DNA of 64,000 bases, taken from positions 23,501 to 87,500 of the forward strand of contig JBAHVR010000218.1 in NCBI GenBank assembly GCA_036898135.1, in the 5' to 3' direction. The DNA comes from Oncomelania hupensis (lineage: Eukaryota; Mollusca; Gastropoda; Littorinimorpha; Pomatiopsidae). Of this stretch, positions 43,482 through 55,746 are shown one piece after another. A program made the position numbers and the translations under genes. Each line of letters opens with the position of its first letter. Position 1 is the stretch's first letter. The notes beneath the pieces are model-generated. The model saw nothing but the letters and a program-made list of their open reading frames with translations, had not been told where the DNA came from and did not search any database.

Positions 43482-44779
43482 CTTATGTTTGTGAAGAAAT
43501 TATCTAGCCTGAAATTCCTTCATCTGATGCGAATGTGTGAACGTATAGATAATGAATATTCAGTGAGTGATCACGCTATTGTTGCGTGCATAAAGAGTAG
43601 AGAAACGTTTAGGGGATGTTATAATTCGCGCGTGCATTTAGCCATGTGATCGATACTGACCAATGAGAAAACTGGATAAACGAAACGCTCAGTTCGAAAC
43701 AAATCATTGGTATATTCGAAGCACTCTCTGTTGCACAGTCAACGAAACAAGACGTGTTCCCCTAGTGGAAAGAAGAGAGCCACGGTTGAATTGGATGAAG
43801 GCGTTCTAGTCCCAGCACTAACGGTAATTATTCTTTAGATCATACATCGGCGGTATTATTAATTCGATTCTAATTCCGACTTCGATTATCGTCAGTAATT
43901 CATACGTTTATGGTAGAAACTCGGAACTTAGTATGCGTTCATTTGTATGGTTACAGCCTTTGCAGGCCGGCGACGTCCTTGGAGTGAGTGGCCGGAGGTA
44001 AACCTATGTGGAGAGGTTGGTTCATCCTGAAGAGTGTTGATCCGCCTGCGTTCCGAGCATAGGAGATATTATTCCCTTCAAACCTAGATTTGGGAAGGAA
44101 TCCGAAGGACCGTACATCGACTCAACTTTGACCCCAGAGTCCGTCGAGTTTGGATGTAAACGACGTAGTTGCTGCTAGCGATAAAGTGAGCATATCGTCT
44201 CAGTTATTTCACTACTGGGATAGGCCTACTCGTGCCATCCTTGTGTTGTCAATCAGCCACGATTCTTTGACAGCAGTAGCTAACTACAGTACGAAAGTGA
44301 ACATAAACAGTAGAAGAACATTTTCTTTGCTGCACCCAAGTTCTACCTTGAGCAATGAAAAGACTGTAAAAGTGTGGAATTACTGGTAGTCACTTGGACT
44401 GTGACTGACTACATCTTTTGGATATTATACAGGGACTGAACCTGACTCTCATTGGATATTATCAGGGTGAGAGCAGTGTTATAATTATTGTGTATTTAGT
44501 TGTGACTATTCAGGATCACTGGAACAAACGATGTGAGTACTGTCATTTTGTTACCCTGTATAATTATTGTGTTTTGTGATTCATTATTTTCTTGTACAAA
44601 TAAATGTAGTGTGGAAGGAAATTCTGGAGTCAGTGAGAGTGGTGGATGTGAATATAATTTATGTTTACTATTCGTCTTTCCCCCTACATTAATTTTGTTA
44701 CAATGTTGCTGTTGACGTTTTGTTGCTGTTGTTGATGCTGATGATGCGGTTGTACCTGTCATCGCCAATGTTTATGCTG
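43482..44779. other. Unassigned sequence
   Basis: No recognisable gene. An 79-codon open stretch at 44150-44389 lacks motifs. The AATAAATG at 44600 could belong to an upstream part of the LTR fragment that follows. Confidence 0.35.
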
Positions 44780-45416
44780 ATTGGTTTCTAGCCAGCCTGG
44801 GGTGTGCCGTTGCCTCTACAGCAGGGAAGTGTTGTGGTGGTCTCTGCCACTGCTGCGTGTTTTGCCTATGTGTCGAGGCAACACTATTACAGGAGTTTTT
44901 CACACCTAATTCACGCACACACAGACTCGCACTGCACCACACCTAAAAACATATTCATTTAGTTAGAGAATCATCCACTTATTGTGAAAGAGACTGTTTA
45001 GCTCTCTGAGCTACTTGACAAAAACATTTGAACAGTGCTTCAGTGCTACAGCTTCACCTGGATAGTAGTTTAAGATTAAAGATTCATAACGCCATCATTT
45101 ATTATTTGAAGATTTATATTTTGAATTGATTATTAATTGTGATTTTGTTGTACACATTTTGTAAAGAAACTGTTGCTGTTTAGTTCTGTTTAGGGTTGAA
45201 CAAGGGGAGGTAATTGTTAGTTAATACTGGGTCGGGGGTCTTGATAGGGGTGGAGGGTGGTTAGCTTCCCATTTGTCCTGTGCGTGTATGTTAATTGTTG
45301 AATAAAAGAGTGTGATTGTATTCTGGCATTTTTGTGTTAGTTTTATTTGTTTGAGTTTTATTCCTGTCACTCGCTTTATGTGCTGAAGTCACGGAACCCG
45401 CTCGGGGGCCGTGACA
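44780..45416 (+). mobile_element. LTR fragment related to the 34-43 kb element
   Basis: Shares the segment from CTGATTGG(G)TTCTAGCCAGC to the terminal GCCGTGACA with both LTRs of the second gypsy element, with more divergence. About the last 640 bp of an LTR, 5'-truncated, with no internal sequence after it. Confidence 0.8.
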
Positions 45417-46620
45417 AACATGAAGGTCAAGGTCATATTAGATCTTACAAAAACATTTTGTTTAAATGTTTCATGGTAAAGTGCAATGGGCCCTATATGT
45501 AACCCATAGTATGCTAAGACTTTGGGTTATTTGATTATATATAAACATCAGAGGTCACGTAAAGGTCAAGGTCATCTCAAAGGTCAAGGTCATTCCAAGG
45601 GCAGTCTTTTTTGCATAGGTCAAGAGCATTAAGGTTCAAAGAAAATACTTTGCAAGCTAATGTCACCATTTCTTTTTTTTTCGGCCATTCATTTGTATGT
45701 TAAATATTTTAACGGACCATGCGAGTCATATGGGCTTAACCCTTCTAGTTAGATTTTAAAGGCACGAGAAAAAATCGGGAGTTAGCCTGTTGTATGGTAA
45801 CGAGCGCCTGTGGCAGTGGCGAGAGGTTTGATACCAAACAAAACAAGAAGGCAAGCAACTCCAGTGTATTTCCAGACACATAGGCATATGGCTGAAAAGC
45901 AGCTTTTCCAAAGGTGTGAAAGTTTTTTAGTTTTTAGCAGTGCTGTTACTCGGCTTTATCCTAACGAAGCAAAATGAAAACATGGAATGATCGACAACTA
46001 TCTGAACCACCTGCAGCGCCAGCAAAAACAATTTAAAATCGGTTCAGCCAATTTGGAGGTACAGTATACAACGTATTTAAAAAAAATTATGAACCACGTC
46101 GACTTTGACCCTTGAGAGAGTGTAACTATGAATGACATAACATGTTAAACAGTAGGTAAAGCACGTGCATAGGGAAAATTGTTCAAAATAGATCCAGTAT
46201 TCTTGAGGTAGGTCTAATGCAAAATTTATAGAAACAAACGACCGACAGTCTGACTGGGCTATACTGAATGAATGAGCATGAGTTGAAGTACCTGTATTCC
46301 AAAAAGTCCACAAAATCGGGTCCACCGTCTGTTTGCTTGTTTGTTTGTTTGTTTGTTTGTGTTTTTTTTTGTTTTGTTGTTGTTTTTTTTAAGGAATAGA
46401 GCAAAACGTCTTTAGCAGCAAAGTGACTCCAAAGACCTTGACCTTGACCTTCACGATAGAGCAAACATGATGGCATGGAAGCTGGCAACTTGTTTAGATA
46501 ATGTTACTGTGAAGCTTGGTCACAATCTGTTCAGTGGTTCTTTGGATATGGCGGGAAACGGACCGACTGACAGAACGAAAGACCGACCGACCGACAGACT
46601 GACTAACCTGCAGTTTGCTC
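45417..46620. repeat. Dispersed repeats with AAGGTCAAGGTCA motifs
   Basis: AAGGTCAAGGTCAT occurs at 45424, about 45560 and about 45578, and its complement TGACCTTGACCTTGACC at about 46434-46450. A later phrase, CTGTTCAGTGGTTCTTTGGATAT followed by GACCGACCGACAGACTGAC (46527-46605), resembles the repeats near 28.1 kb and 29.5 kb. No gene recognised. A GTTT run is at 46330-46360. Confidence 0.55.
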
Positions 46621-46911
46621 ATTTCTGATTCCCGACTATTTAAAAAAAGAAATAATGACACGCTCTCAGTGGGACGCCGTGCAAGGAAACTGAGTTTATC
46701 TTTACCACAGACCTACAGTAGCTGGATCAATGACCTCTGCGCTAGCAATGTTCATCTTCCAAATTTCGTTTTAAGCCTTTTTGTGTTGTCCGCGCACCCC
46801 AGATTGTTAGTCAAGTATAAACATGGACGTAGGCCTATTTGAGTGTTCAGCAAGCAACTTTGAAAATGGAGCAGGTGTAGAGAAGGAGACTGCTGACCTT
46901 GTTCAGCATTT

Positions 46912-47240
46912 TATAACTACAGTGAGGATGAAGTATTGATATGTTTCCCTATCCATTGTATAACTACAGTGAGGATGAAGTGTTGATATGTTTCCCTATC
47001 CATTGTATAACTACAGTGAGGATGAAGTGTTGATATGTTTCCCTATCCATTGTATAACTACAGTGAGGATGAAGTGTTGATATAGTTCCCTATCCATTGT
47101 ATAACTACAGTGAGGATGAAGTGTTGATATGTTTCCCTATCCATTGTATAACTACAGTGAGGATGAAGTGTTGATATGTTTCCCTATCCATTGTATAACT
47201 ACAGTGAGGATGAAGTGTTGATATGTTTCCCTATCCCTTG
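46912..47240. repeat. 47-bp minisatellite, 7 copies
   Basis: Unit starts TATAACTACAGTGAGGATGA and is repeated every 47 bp seven times, almost without change. Confidence 0.95.
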
Positions 47241-47550
47241 CTTTCTATTTTCGTTTGAGGGTGAGGGGTGGGGAGAGGGTGGATGGTGCACGCGCGCAGC
47301 CAATTGTAGTTATTGAGATGTGTGACAAAGAATTTCCAATTCTTAGTCGGATATCCCGCGCCATGAACATCCGTGGCCCTTAGGTGTGTTGTGTGATGTC
47401 TGGGCAGACAAAGTCAGCACATAGCAATCTCTATAGTAACAGTAAATAGCAGACGACAGTTTGGCCAGACTGCCACAAACGAGAAACAAAGTCAGTAGAT
47501 TTGTCACACAGGAAAAATAACATAATTAGAAAACACTGCACATCTAGGGC
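47241..47550. other. Unassigned sequence
   Basis: No gene or repeat recognised. Confidence 0.4.
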
Positions 47551-47645
47551 TGCAGAGGACAGACAGATGGAGTACGCTGGTTAAACGATCATCTATGGTG
47601 CCCCAATGACTTTCGAGTTACTTCACTGGATAGGATAAATAGGGT
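47551..47645 (+). mobile_element. RTE 3' terminal scrap
   Basis: About 95 bp matching the last coding and 3' segment of the RTE copies (AGGACAGACAGATGGAGTACGC...TAAACGATCATCTATGGTGC), ending GATAGGATA. The next RTE copy begins a few bases later in the same direction. Confidence 0.75.
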
Positions 47646-47652
47646 ATTTCAG

Positions 47653-49084
47653 CGGTAGAGATGACAGGCACGAACACGGCGTTGGATTCTTGGTCCACAA
47701 GAACATTCTAGCCACTGTCATGGGTTGCCGCCCAGTCTCCAGTAGACTCATTACCATCCGTCTGAGAGCCACCCCTTTCAACATTACCATCATCCAGGCC
47801 TATGCCCCAACATCAGACTATGAAGACAGCGAAGTGGAGGATTTTTATGAAAATATACAGGCGGTCCTTGACCAAGTGCCGAAGAAGGACATAGTCATAG
47901 TGCAAGGCGACTGGAATGCCAAGGTTGGCCAAGATGCGCACCACAACTGGGGAGACACATGCGGACCCCACTGCAACAACGAGACAAATGACAGGGGTCT
48001 GAGGCTATTGGAGTTTGCCAGATACAACAATCTGGTACTGGCAAACACGCTTGGTCTCCACAAAAAATCCAGACGATGGACATGGCACAGTCCCGGCGGG
48101 GAACATCACAACCAGATCGACTACATCATGGTCAAGAAACGCTTCAGATCAAGCATCAACATTGGCAGGACACGCACTTTTCCAGGAGCAGACATTGGAA
48201 GTGACCACGATCTCGTGATGATGTCTTTCCGGCTCCATTTGAAGAGAGTAAATACAGCAAAGTGCACTAGGCTGAAGTTCGACCTGGACAAACTGCAAGA
48301 CCCGGAGGTGGCAAAAATATTTCAGGCCACAATTGGAGGGAAATTTGCACCACTGCTTATTTTGGGGGCAGGCGAAGTAGATGTCAACACCATGACCAAT
48401 ACCTTCAACTCAGCTGTAACAGATGCCGCCACTGAGATCCTTGGCAAGCACCGACCAAAGAAGAAGCCGTGGATCACACCTGAACTTTTGGATCTGTGTG
48501 ATAAACGAAGAGAGTTAAAAAAGAAAAAGAACACCTCACAGGGAGCTGATGTCTACCGAAAAATCAACAATGACATCCGAAAAGGCATGCGCACAGCAAA
48601 GGAGAACTGGATAGAAGATCAATGCCAGGAAATAGAGAACAATCTGAACAAGAACAACAGCAAGAAGGCCTACCAGACTGTGAAGCGGCTGACAAGTGTT
48701 AAACAGCCCAAAGTCTCCACTATCCAAAGCAAGTCTGGCATTTGCCTTACAGAAGAACAAGAAGTCTTGGACAGATGGACAGAGTACTGCTCTGACCTTT
48801 ACAACCATACACCAAATGGAGACCCATCAGTTCTAGCATGTCCCGAGAGCAGAGAAGAAGAAGAAATCCTCCCAATTCTCCGGGAAGAAGTTGAGGCAGC
48901 AGTGCAATCGCTGAAGAAAGGGAAGTCAGCGGGAGTGGACAACATACCAGCGGAACTGCTACAAGCAGGAGGAGAAGCGATGACTGATGCTCTCACCATT
49001 ATCTGTAACAAGATCTGGCAGAGTGGGGAATGGCCTACACCATGGACCCAGTCGCTTGTCATCACTCTTCCCAAAAAAAGGTAA
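47653..49084 (+). pseudogene. RTE endonuclease and N-terminal RT part
   Basis: The endonuclease lacks its first about 100 residues. It retains VVQGDWNAK-like IVQGDWNAKVG, HNQIDYIMVKK and IGSDHDLVMM (catalytic D-H). The linker and the start of RT follow (GKSAGVDNIPAELLQAGG). The frame ends just after an A7 run at 49073-49079, where the other copy has six A residues; one extra A explains the break. Confidence 0.9.
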
Positions 49085-50405
49085 CCTTCAGGAGTGTGAA
49101 AATTACCGCACCATCAGCCTCATCAGCCATCCCAGCAAGGTCCTCCTGAAAATAATACTCAACAGGTTGAAACCACAAGCTGAACAAATCATAGCTGAAG
49201 AACAAGCAGGATTCATGGCAGGGCGAAGTACCAGTGAACAGATTTTCAACCTCAGAATAATCTGTGAGAAATACCTACAGCACCAACAACATCTATATCA
49301 TGTGTTCATAGACTTCAAGAAGGCATTTGACCGAGTCTGGCATGCAGCTCTATGGGCAACCATGAAAGTTTACAACATCAGCCCTAAAATTATAGAAGTC
49401 ATCAAAAGCCTGTATGACAAGGCTACCAGTGCAGTCCTCCATAACAGCGTCATCGGGAACTGGTTCAGAACAACAATCGGTGTGCGTCAAGGATGCCTAC
49501 TCTCTCCAACACTCTTCAACATCTTCCTAGAGCGCATCATGTCAGATGCTCTTGCAGATCACGAAGGCACAGTCAGCATAGGGGGCAGAGCAATCTCCAA
49601 TCTTCGTTTTGCGGATGATATTGATGGATTGGCTGGAGAGGAACAAGAACTTGAACAGCTTGTACAGAGGCTTGACACCACCTCCAGAGCTTATGGAATG
49701 GAAATAAGTGCAGAGAAGACCAAAATGATGACCAACAACACCAATGGCATCAACACGGACATCAAAGTACAAGGCCAATCCCTCAACACAGTGCACAGCT
49801 TCAAATATTTAGGAGCCATTGTGTCAGACAATGGGTCTCGACAGGAAGTCCTCTCCAGGATCGCACAAACAACTGCCGCCCTGACAAGGTTGAAGCCCAT
49901 TTGGAAAGACAGAACCATCAGTCTACATTCCAAAGTAAGACTGCTGCGCTCTCTGGTCATCTCCATCTTCCTATATGCTTGCGAAGCATGGACCCTCACA
50001 GCAGATCTCCAACGAAGAATACAAAGCATGGAGATGAGGTGCTACAGAAGACTTCTGTGCATTTCCTATACCCAACACATCACCAACATTGAAGTCCGAC
50101 AGACCATCACACAAGCCATTGGACAACACGATGACCTGCTCACAGTGGTGAAGAAACGGAAACTCCGATGGTATGGCCACGTCACCAGATCATCAGGCCT
50201 TGCAAAGACCATTCTGCAAGGCACAGTGCAAGGAGGTAGAAGAAGGGGGAGACCGAAAAAGAGGTGGGAGGACAACATTCGAGAATGGACTGGTTTGACA
50301 CTGAGCGAAGCCATGAGGGCTGCTGAGGACAGAGAAAGATGGAGTATGCTGGTTAAGCGATCATCTGTGGTGCCCCTACGACCTTCGGGTTATGGGACAG
50401 GATAG
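49081..50405 (+). pseudogene. RTE reverse transcriptase, main part
   Basis: Continues the preceding entry after the extra A. RT blocks: EEQAGFMAGRST, FIDFKKAFDRVWH (motif A), RQGCLLSPTLFN, LRFADDIDGLAG (catalytic ADD), MEISAEKTK, FKYLGAIVSDNG, then the RTE C-terminal region RKLRWYGHVTRSSGL and GRRRGRPKKRWEDN. Uninterrupted to the stop. The open frame extends upstream to 48987 as a shadow. Confidence 0.92.
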
Positions 50406-50574
50406 GATAGGATAGGATAGTGTATTGTAGATAGGGCCAGCACTTCTAGAGATCTATCACACCACCACGTCGTCTTCACTGCCTTATAGGATTGCTTTTC
50501 CCTTTGTACAGATTTTTGTCTTTCGTATCAAGCTGTACAAACGCATTACGTACCCTTCATCATTCTTGTTATTT

Positions 50575-50576
50575 AG

Positions 50577-50647
<71 letters not shown>

Positions 50648-50715
50648 TTCATCTTCTTCTTCTTCTTCTTCTTCTTCTTCTTCTTGTTTCATGCATTCAT
50701 CCATTTAGTTATTAA

Positions 50716-50790
<75 letters not shown>

Positions 50791-50899
50791 TTCTTCTTCT
50801 TTTTTCTTCTTCTTCTTCTTCTTCTTCTTCTTCTTCTACTTCTTCTTCTTCTTCTTGTTTCATGCATTCATGCATTCATCTATTTAGTTATTAAGCCAT

Positions 50900-50980
<81 letters not shown>

Positions 50981-51112
50981 TATCTTCTTCTTCTTCTTCT
51001 TCTTCTTCTTCTTTCTTCTCTCTCTCTTCTCCTTCTTCTTCTTCTTCTTCTCTTCTTCTTCTTCTTCTTCTTCTTCTTCTTCTTCTTCTTCTTCTTCTTC
51101 TTGTTTTATGCA
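50575..51112. repeat. Compound (ATC)n/(TTC)n microsatellite
   Basis: Three successive blocks of ATC repeat followed by TTC repeat, each ended by a similar phrase TTGTTTCATGCATTCATCCATTTAGTTATTAA, so the whole about 180-bp block is itself triplicated. Not coding. Confidence 0.95.
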
Positions 51113-51480
51113 TTCATCCATTTAGTTATTAATCCCTCATCATCATGATTTATAGGTATACGTGTGTACGTGCAGGTAAAACAATACTGCTGGTCCTACA
51201 AGGACTTCGTTGGCTGTCCAGAGGTCATGACGTCCACGTCATCAGTCTATACCCTAGAGCTCTGTCTGCCAGTCGTCTGATCCACAACCAGCTGCAAGTG
51301 ACCATGGCTGCTTATCCCACAGCGCCCTCTGCCGCGGTGCACGTTCACTCTATGATTTCGTCAACAATGCTGACGAGGTGGACGTGGCATTCAATGATCT
51401 GTCAGCGGCTGTATGTGGGGGCACGCTCTGTGTCCTCATCGATGAGGTATCTTTAACAAGAAGTGAGTAGCAACAAGGTG

Positions 51481-51483
<3 letters not shown>

Positions 51484-51516
<33 letters not shown>

Positions 51517-51519
51517 CTA

Positions 51520-51563
<44 letters not shown>

Positions 51564-51616
51564 AATGATGGCGACAAAGACAATGATGATGATGGTGGTG
51601 GTGGTGGTGGTGGTGG

Positions 51617-51659
<43 letters not shown>

Positions 51660-51778
51660 AAGGAGGGGGAAGAGGAGGAGGAGGAGGAGGAGGATGCCAG
51701 ATGATGATGCTGATGATAATGATTGCGACGATAACAATGATGATGATGATGATTATGATGATGGTGATAATAATGGTG
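51484..51778. repeat. (GAT)n/(GGT)n microsatellite
   Basis: Long GAT repeat with GGT and GAG blocks, in the intron after the first P-loop exon. Confidence 0.95.
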
Positions 51779-51953
51779 TTTCCATGTCATAGTCCTGTGG
51801 ATTGTACAGATGTTTACATTAGCCAGTGGACTGTTGTAAGCTATAGGCCTATTTCTATAATAGTAAAGCCCACTTTCTGTTTTATCTAACTATAGCATGA
51901 CCAAAATGATGTAACCTCACCTTTAATTTTTTAAAATAGATTTCTTGGATTAT

Positions 51954-51954
<1 letters not shown>

Positions 51955-52011
<57 letters not shown>

Positions 52012-52012
52012 C
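51955..52012. repeat. (ATC)n microsatellite
   Basis: About 18 ATC units. Confidence 0.95.
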
Positions 52013-52375
52013 CACCACCATTACGAGAGTTATTGAGTCTCGAGTATCTGCGCTATGTAACAGGCAGGAGGTGCGTGGCATCAACCCCTGGACTGCGCTG
52101 AGTCCATCAAGTAACAGTACAGGTTTATTAACACCGCCAGTAACACTTGTTGTCTTCTGTGGTCAACACGTCATCAAAACACTTTCTCTGTCTAACAGCA
52201 CGGTGTGGGTCGACGTACAGAGGAACTGGTGTGGAGATTACAGAGCAGCGTGCAGCATCTCCACCTGTGGTGTGCTTGTGTTAGTCACATATACATTCCA
52301 GCCTGCCTGCAGGAAGAGGTGGTGACCACGCCCCTTCGCTCCGCACCCGCCGTCCTCAGGTGGGTAACTCATGTA

Positions 52376-52519
52376 ATAGTAGTAGTAGTGTAGTAGTAGT
52401 AAGTAGTAGTAGTAGTTGTAGTAGTAGCTGTAGTTAGAGCAGTAGTAATAGCAGTAGCTATAGTGTTAGCAGCAGTAGTAGAAGTAGTAATAGTAACAGT
52501 AGTAGTAGTAGTAGTAGTA

Positions 52520-52574
<55 letters not shown>

Positions 52575-52620
52575 TAGTAGTTATGGTGGTGGTGGTGGTG
52601 GTGGTGGTGGTAGTAGACAC
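52376..52620. repeat. (AGT)n microsatellite
   Basis: AGT repeat with variant units and a GGT block, in the intron between P-loop exons 2 and 3. Confidence 0.95.
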
Positions 52621-52998
52621 AAACTTACTAAGGCATAAGGACATGGAATAAGAATAAGATAGAAAGTACTTTGCTGTCCTCAGGGAGGTGCGGCCAGTGA
52701 TACAGCTGTATTCCAGTATATTCCATGACTACAGCGACAGCGTGCTTCCTGCCCCTGGGGACGGGCCAGCAGTGATCACACTCGTTCACGAGGGGGACGG
52801 CCATACAGGAACGTTGGCCCGTGGAGTGTGAGGCGTGTGGACGGGGACTGGGCCAACTGCTGACAGGACGACTTGATGTGGGCCCTGCAGGTGAGTGGTG
52901 TTTTGTGGTCACTGTCAAGGTCTAGGCTGCTTTGTGTTGCCTTCCTGATGATCACCTGCATTGACCCTTGACCTCTGACCCACCATCCAACTGCCGCT

Positions 52999-53100
52999 GA
53001 TAGGATAGGATAGGATAGGATAGGGTAGAATAGGATAGGGTATGACAGGATAGGATACGATAGGGTAGAATAGGATAGGATAAGATAGAATAGAAAAGTT
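52999..53100. repeat. (GATAG)n repeat
   Basis: Degenerate GATAG/GGATA pentanucleotide array. The same unit forms the 3' tails of the RTE copies, so this may be an orphan RTE tail or the source microsatellite. Confidence 0.85.
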
Positions 53101-54039
53101 AATTACGGACACAGGCACAAGTCATACAAAATGATATCCAATGTCTATGTCATGTGCCTATGCCGGGGACCAGACTTGGCCGGTTTTAGTCTAGACGTAG
53201 AGATCAGACTGCCGTGCTCCATTTGGATAAAGATCAGTTTTGGCTCCCCACCAAAGTTAGCAATGATAGGCACGAATGTTAGGGTTTAAGTTTGCGACCC
53301 TATAGTTACTCCTAAACCTAACTTCAGCCCTAACCCTAACGAAATCATTATTTTTCTAAGCGCGACGTGGCCTCTTTGACGAACAGAAACATATGTGATA
53401 TGGGGAGGTGAAGTGGACCGTTAGCGTGTTGTCCATAGCAGACGACAACAGTTTAGCAATTGTAATACACTGACAGTCAACAATGGTGGTGTGGACACAG
53501 TGCTCTCTGTCTGTCTCTGTCTGTGTCCTTGTTCTCTCTGTCTGTCTCTCTTCTCCTCTCTCTCATTCCCCTCTTCTCTCTCTCTCTCTCATCCCTCTCT
53601 CTTCTCCTACTTGTCTCTCTCACTCCTCTTTATTTATTCTCAGGCACAAAGAAAAGTTATTTGTTATAAATGGTAAAGTAAATCAGTAGAGAAGAAAATA
53701 AGGAAAAAAGTCTCAACTCCTCAGTAGTTCCGACGTGCTTTCTCTCCTTTCTCTTTCAGTCTGTCTTTTATTGGAATAATACATAAAAAAAAGCAGAAAA
53801 TTAAGAAGTTTGAACATAAAAAAGAAGGAGATATTGATATACAAAAGTGAACAGATGACTCAGTGATCATTTGTTTTACATACAGTATGTTTTACATGAA
53901 AACAAATCGAAATAATAAAAAGTTGTAAAAAAAATAAGGTATTAAAAAAATAATGAAATAAATTACAAGAGCAGTTAGGTAAAATTAAAATAAATTAAAA
54001 TAAAATTAACTGAAATTAAAAGCATTATTTTGTTAACAG
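53101..54039. other. Intronic or intergenic sequence
   Basis: CT-rich stretch 53505-53640 and AT-rich remainder; no gene recognised. Confidence 0.4.
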
Positions 54040-54112
54040 GGAGGACGTTCCACTAGCCTGGCGTGACGTGCTCATCTTACGGGCAGCCCTTCCACAAACT
54101 CCATGACGACGT
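54040..54112 (+). pseudogene. Possible further exon of the P-loop gene
   Basis: After acceptor TTTTGTTAACAG the frame reads EDVPLAWRDVLIL and runs to a stop at about 54103. It is suggestive of the same protein, but its phase does not match the previous exon directly, so either an exon is missed or it is broken. Confidence 0.35.
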
Positions 54113-55118
54113 GTGATGGACCAGCATCAAGGGCTTGACCGCCAACAGCGCCTGTGGCTTTTCTTCCCTGCTTCCGACTGTCGGTGTTGGCTGGCAGGTG
54201 GCTTTGTGTTGGTGAGATGATGTGGATACGTGACAGGCAGGAGTGGGAGGCGGTGAACAGATGTCAAGGGGGTACCAAACCCTGGCGAGGCAGTGAAAAG
54301 GCAGGCCCAAGCGCACCATTCAATAGAACAAACATAGAACAAGACAGAGTCCTAACCACAATACTAGCAACAAGCGAAAGCGCATTGCCGCAAGACAGTG
54401 CCCGGTAACCACATCACAAATAAAAAACACAACAATATAATGAAAACAAAAAGAGAAAGATGATTCTGATGAGACGAATTGCTGACTCCTATTTCTTCAT
54501 GGTCATGAAAAAAGGGAGATGACGTCTACTATTTACAGAAGATAAAGGAGGGCAAATACAACTGGGGCCTATAGAATGTGCTATCTGAACAGCAGCGCTG
54601 AAAACAATAAAAATACAAGCTTTTTGATCCTATTGCAAACGGTCGCGCTCTGTCAGGTGCAAGACATTTCTCTCTCTCTCTCCATCTCTTTCTCTCTCGT
54701 CTCTCTTCTTCTCTCTCTCTCTCCCTCTACTCTCTCTTCTCTCTTGGTGATAGTTTCTCTCTCTCTCTCTCTCACCCTCTCTCTACAACACCTCTCTTCT
54801 ACATACCTTTTATATTTTTAAAATCTAAATTAACTCTCCCTCTTCCTACATACTTAAATGCCAATATTTCTGTCTCTTTCTGTCTGTTTCTTTTGGTTTC
54901 TGTGTGTTTTTTTGTTGCACTTTCTGCTTGTTTATTGTATGTTTTATAGCTCTCTTTCACACCCATCCTCTTTAACACAGCGTGTAACTGGACTTGGATG
55001 AACATCTACATAATCTATAAGGTAATGATATGGGGTGGATGATGGATGATGATGATGTTGATGATTATGATGATGATGATTAGTTGTTTCGTCTAAATGA
55101 TCAGTACAGACTTGAGTT
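54113..55118. other. Unassigned, with (TC)n at 54661-54790
   Basis: No gene recognised. The CT-rich stretch gives only low-complexity Ser/Leu frames. Confidence 0.4.
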
Positions 55119-55355
55119 ATGATGAGACGGAAGATCCTGACGCAACCATGGTGTCAGCTGGCAATTCGTCACAAGCCCTGCGAAGGATGGAGCTCCCTGC
55201 AGAAGCTGACCAAAACAGGAGCGAAGAGCCAGAAAACAGCGGTACAATCAGAAACAAACAAACTCTCAGCAGAAAATGACGGCGAGTTGTCACACCAGTG
55301 CCAGCCGGACAATGATGCGTGCTTCGATGTACAACACGCAACACGAAGTCTCTAA
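55119..55355 (+). other. Open stretch of unknown status
   Basis: 78 codons, balanced composition, containing RHKPCEGWSSLQKLTKTGAK and ending HATRSL before a stop. It could be a terminal exon of the P-loop gene, but no acceptor or homology is clear to me; an overlapping frame (55097-55279) is equally open. Confidence 0.25.
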
Positions 55356-55629
55356 GCGACAGAAAATGACACTCTCTCCGTCCCGCTCTCTCCTCATACC
55401 CACCCACCACCTCACATCTTGGCCAATGTGTCAAATGGACCGACACAAGAACTCACGGAGGCAAAAAGACATAACAAACGTAGCTACAACGCGGACATGA
55501 AAATTTACGAGATATTAACCGTTCTTCCTCCCTTCTCTCTCTTCTTATCACTATCCTTTCTCTTCTCTCTCTCTATCTCATGTAACAAATAAATATATAA
55601 CAATAGTCACTGTTTGCTGTCATAACATT

Positions 55630-55676
55630 GACATCTCTCTCCTGTCTGTCTGTCTCTCTCTCTTGTCTGTCTGTCA

Positions 55677-55746
<70 letters not shown>

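Larger units (their letters stand above)
47646..50422 (+). mobile_element. RTE-type LINE, 5'-truncated, otherwise well preserved
   Basis: Starts inside the endonuclease (GRDDRHEHGVGFL) and ends with (GGATA)n at 50398-50422. Closely similar to the minus-strand copy at 19.2-22.5 kb. Confidence 0.9.
51176..52890 (+). pseudogene. P-loop NTPase-like gene, three exons, frameshifted
   Basis: Segments 51176-51462, 52199-52359 and 52684-52890 look like exons of one protein. The first starts GKTILLVLQGLRWLSRGHDVHVISLY, where G-K-T would complete a Walker A split by the intron, and later has LYDFVNNADEVDVAFNDLSAAV and LCVLIDEV (Walker B-like) in another frame, so a frameshift lies near 51335. The second reads RRTEELVWRLQSSVQHLHLW and TTPLRSAPAVLR. 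The third reads EVRPVIQLYSSIFHDY and, after a frameshift near 52815, WPVECEACGRGLGQLL. The junction of exons 2 and 3 is in phase. I believe similar proteins recur in gastropod genomes, but I cannot name a function. Confidence 0.55.

Noticed and set aside
51176..51462. NACHT or helicase immune receptor assignment for the P-loop gene
   Set aside because: Only a partial Walker A and a Walker B-like strand are legible; no further family motifs support a named class.
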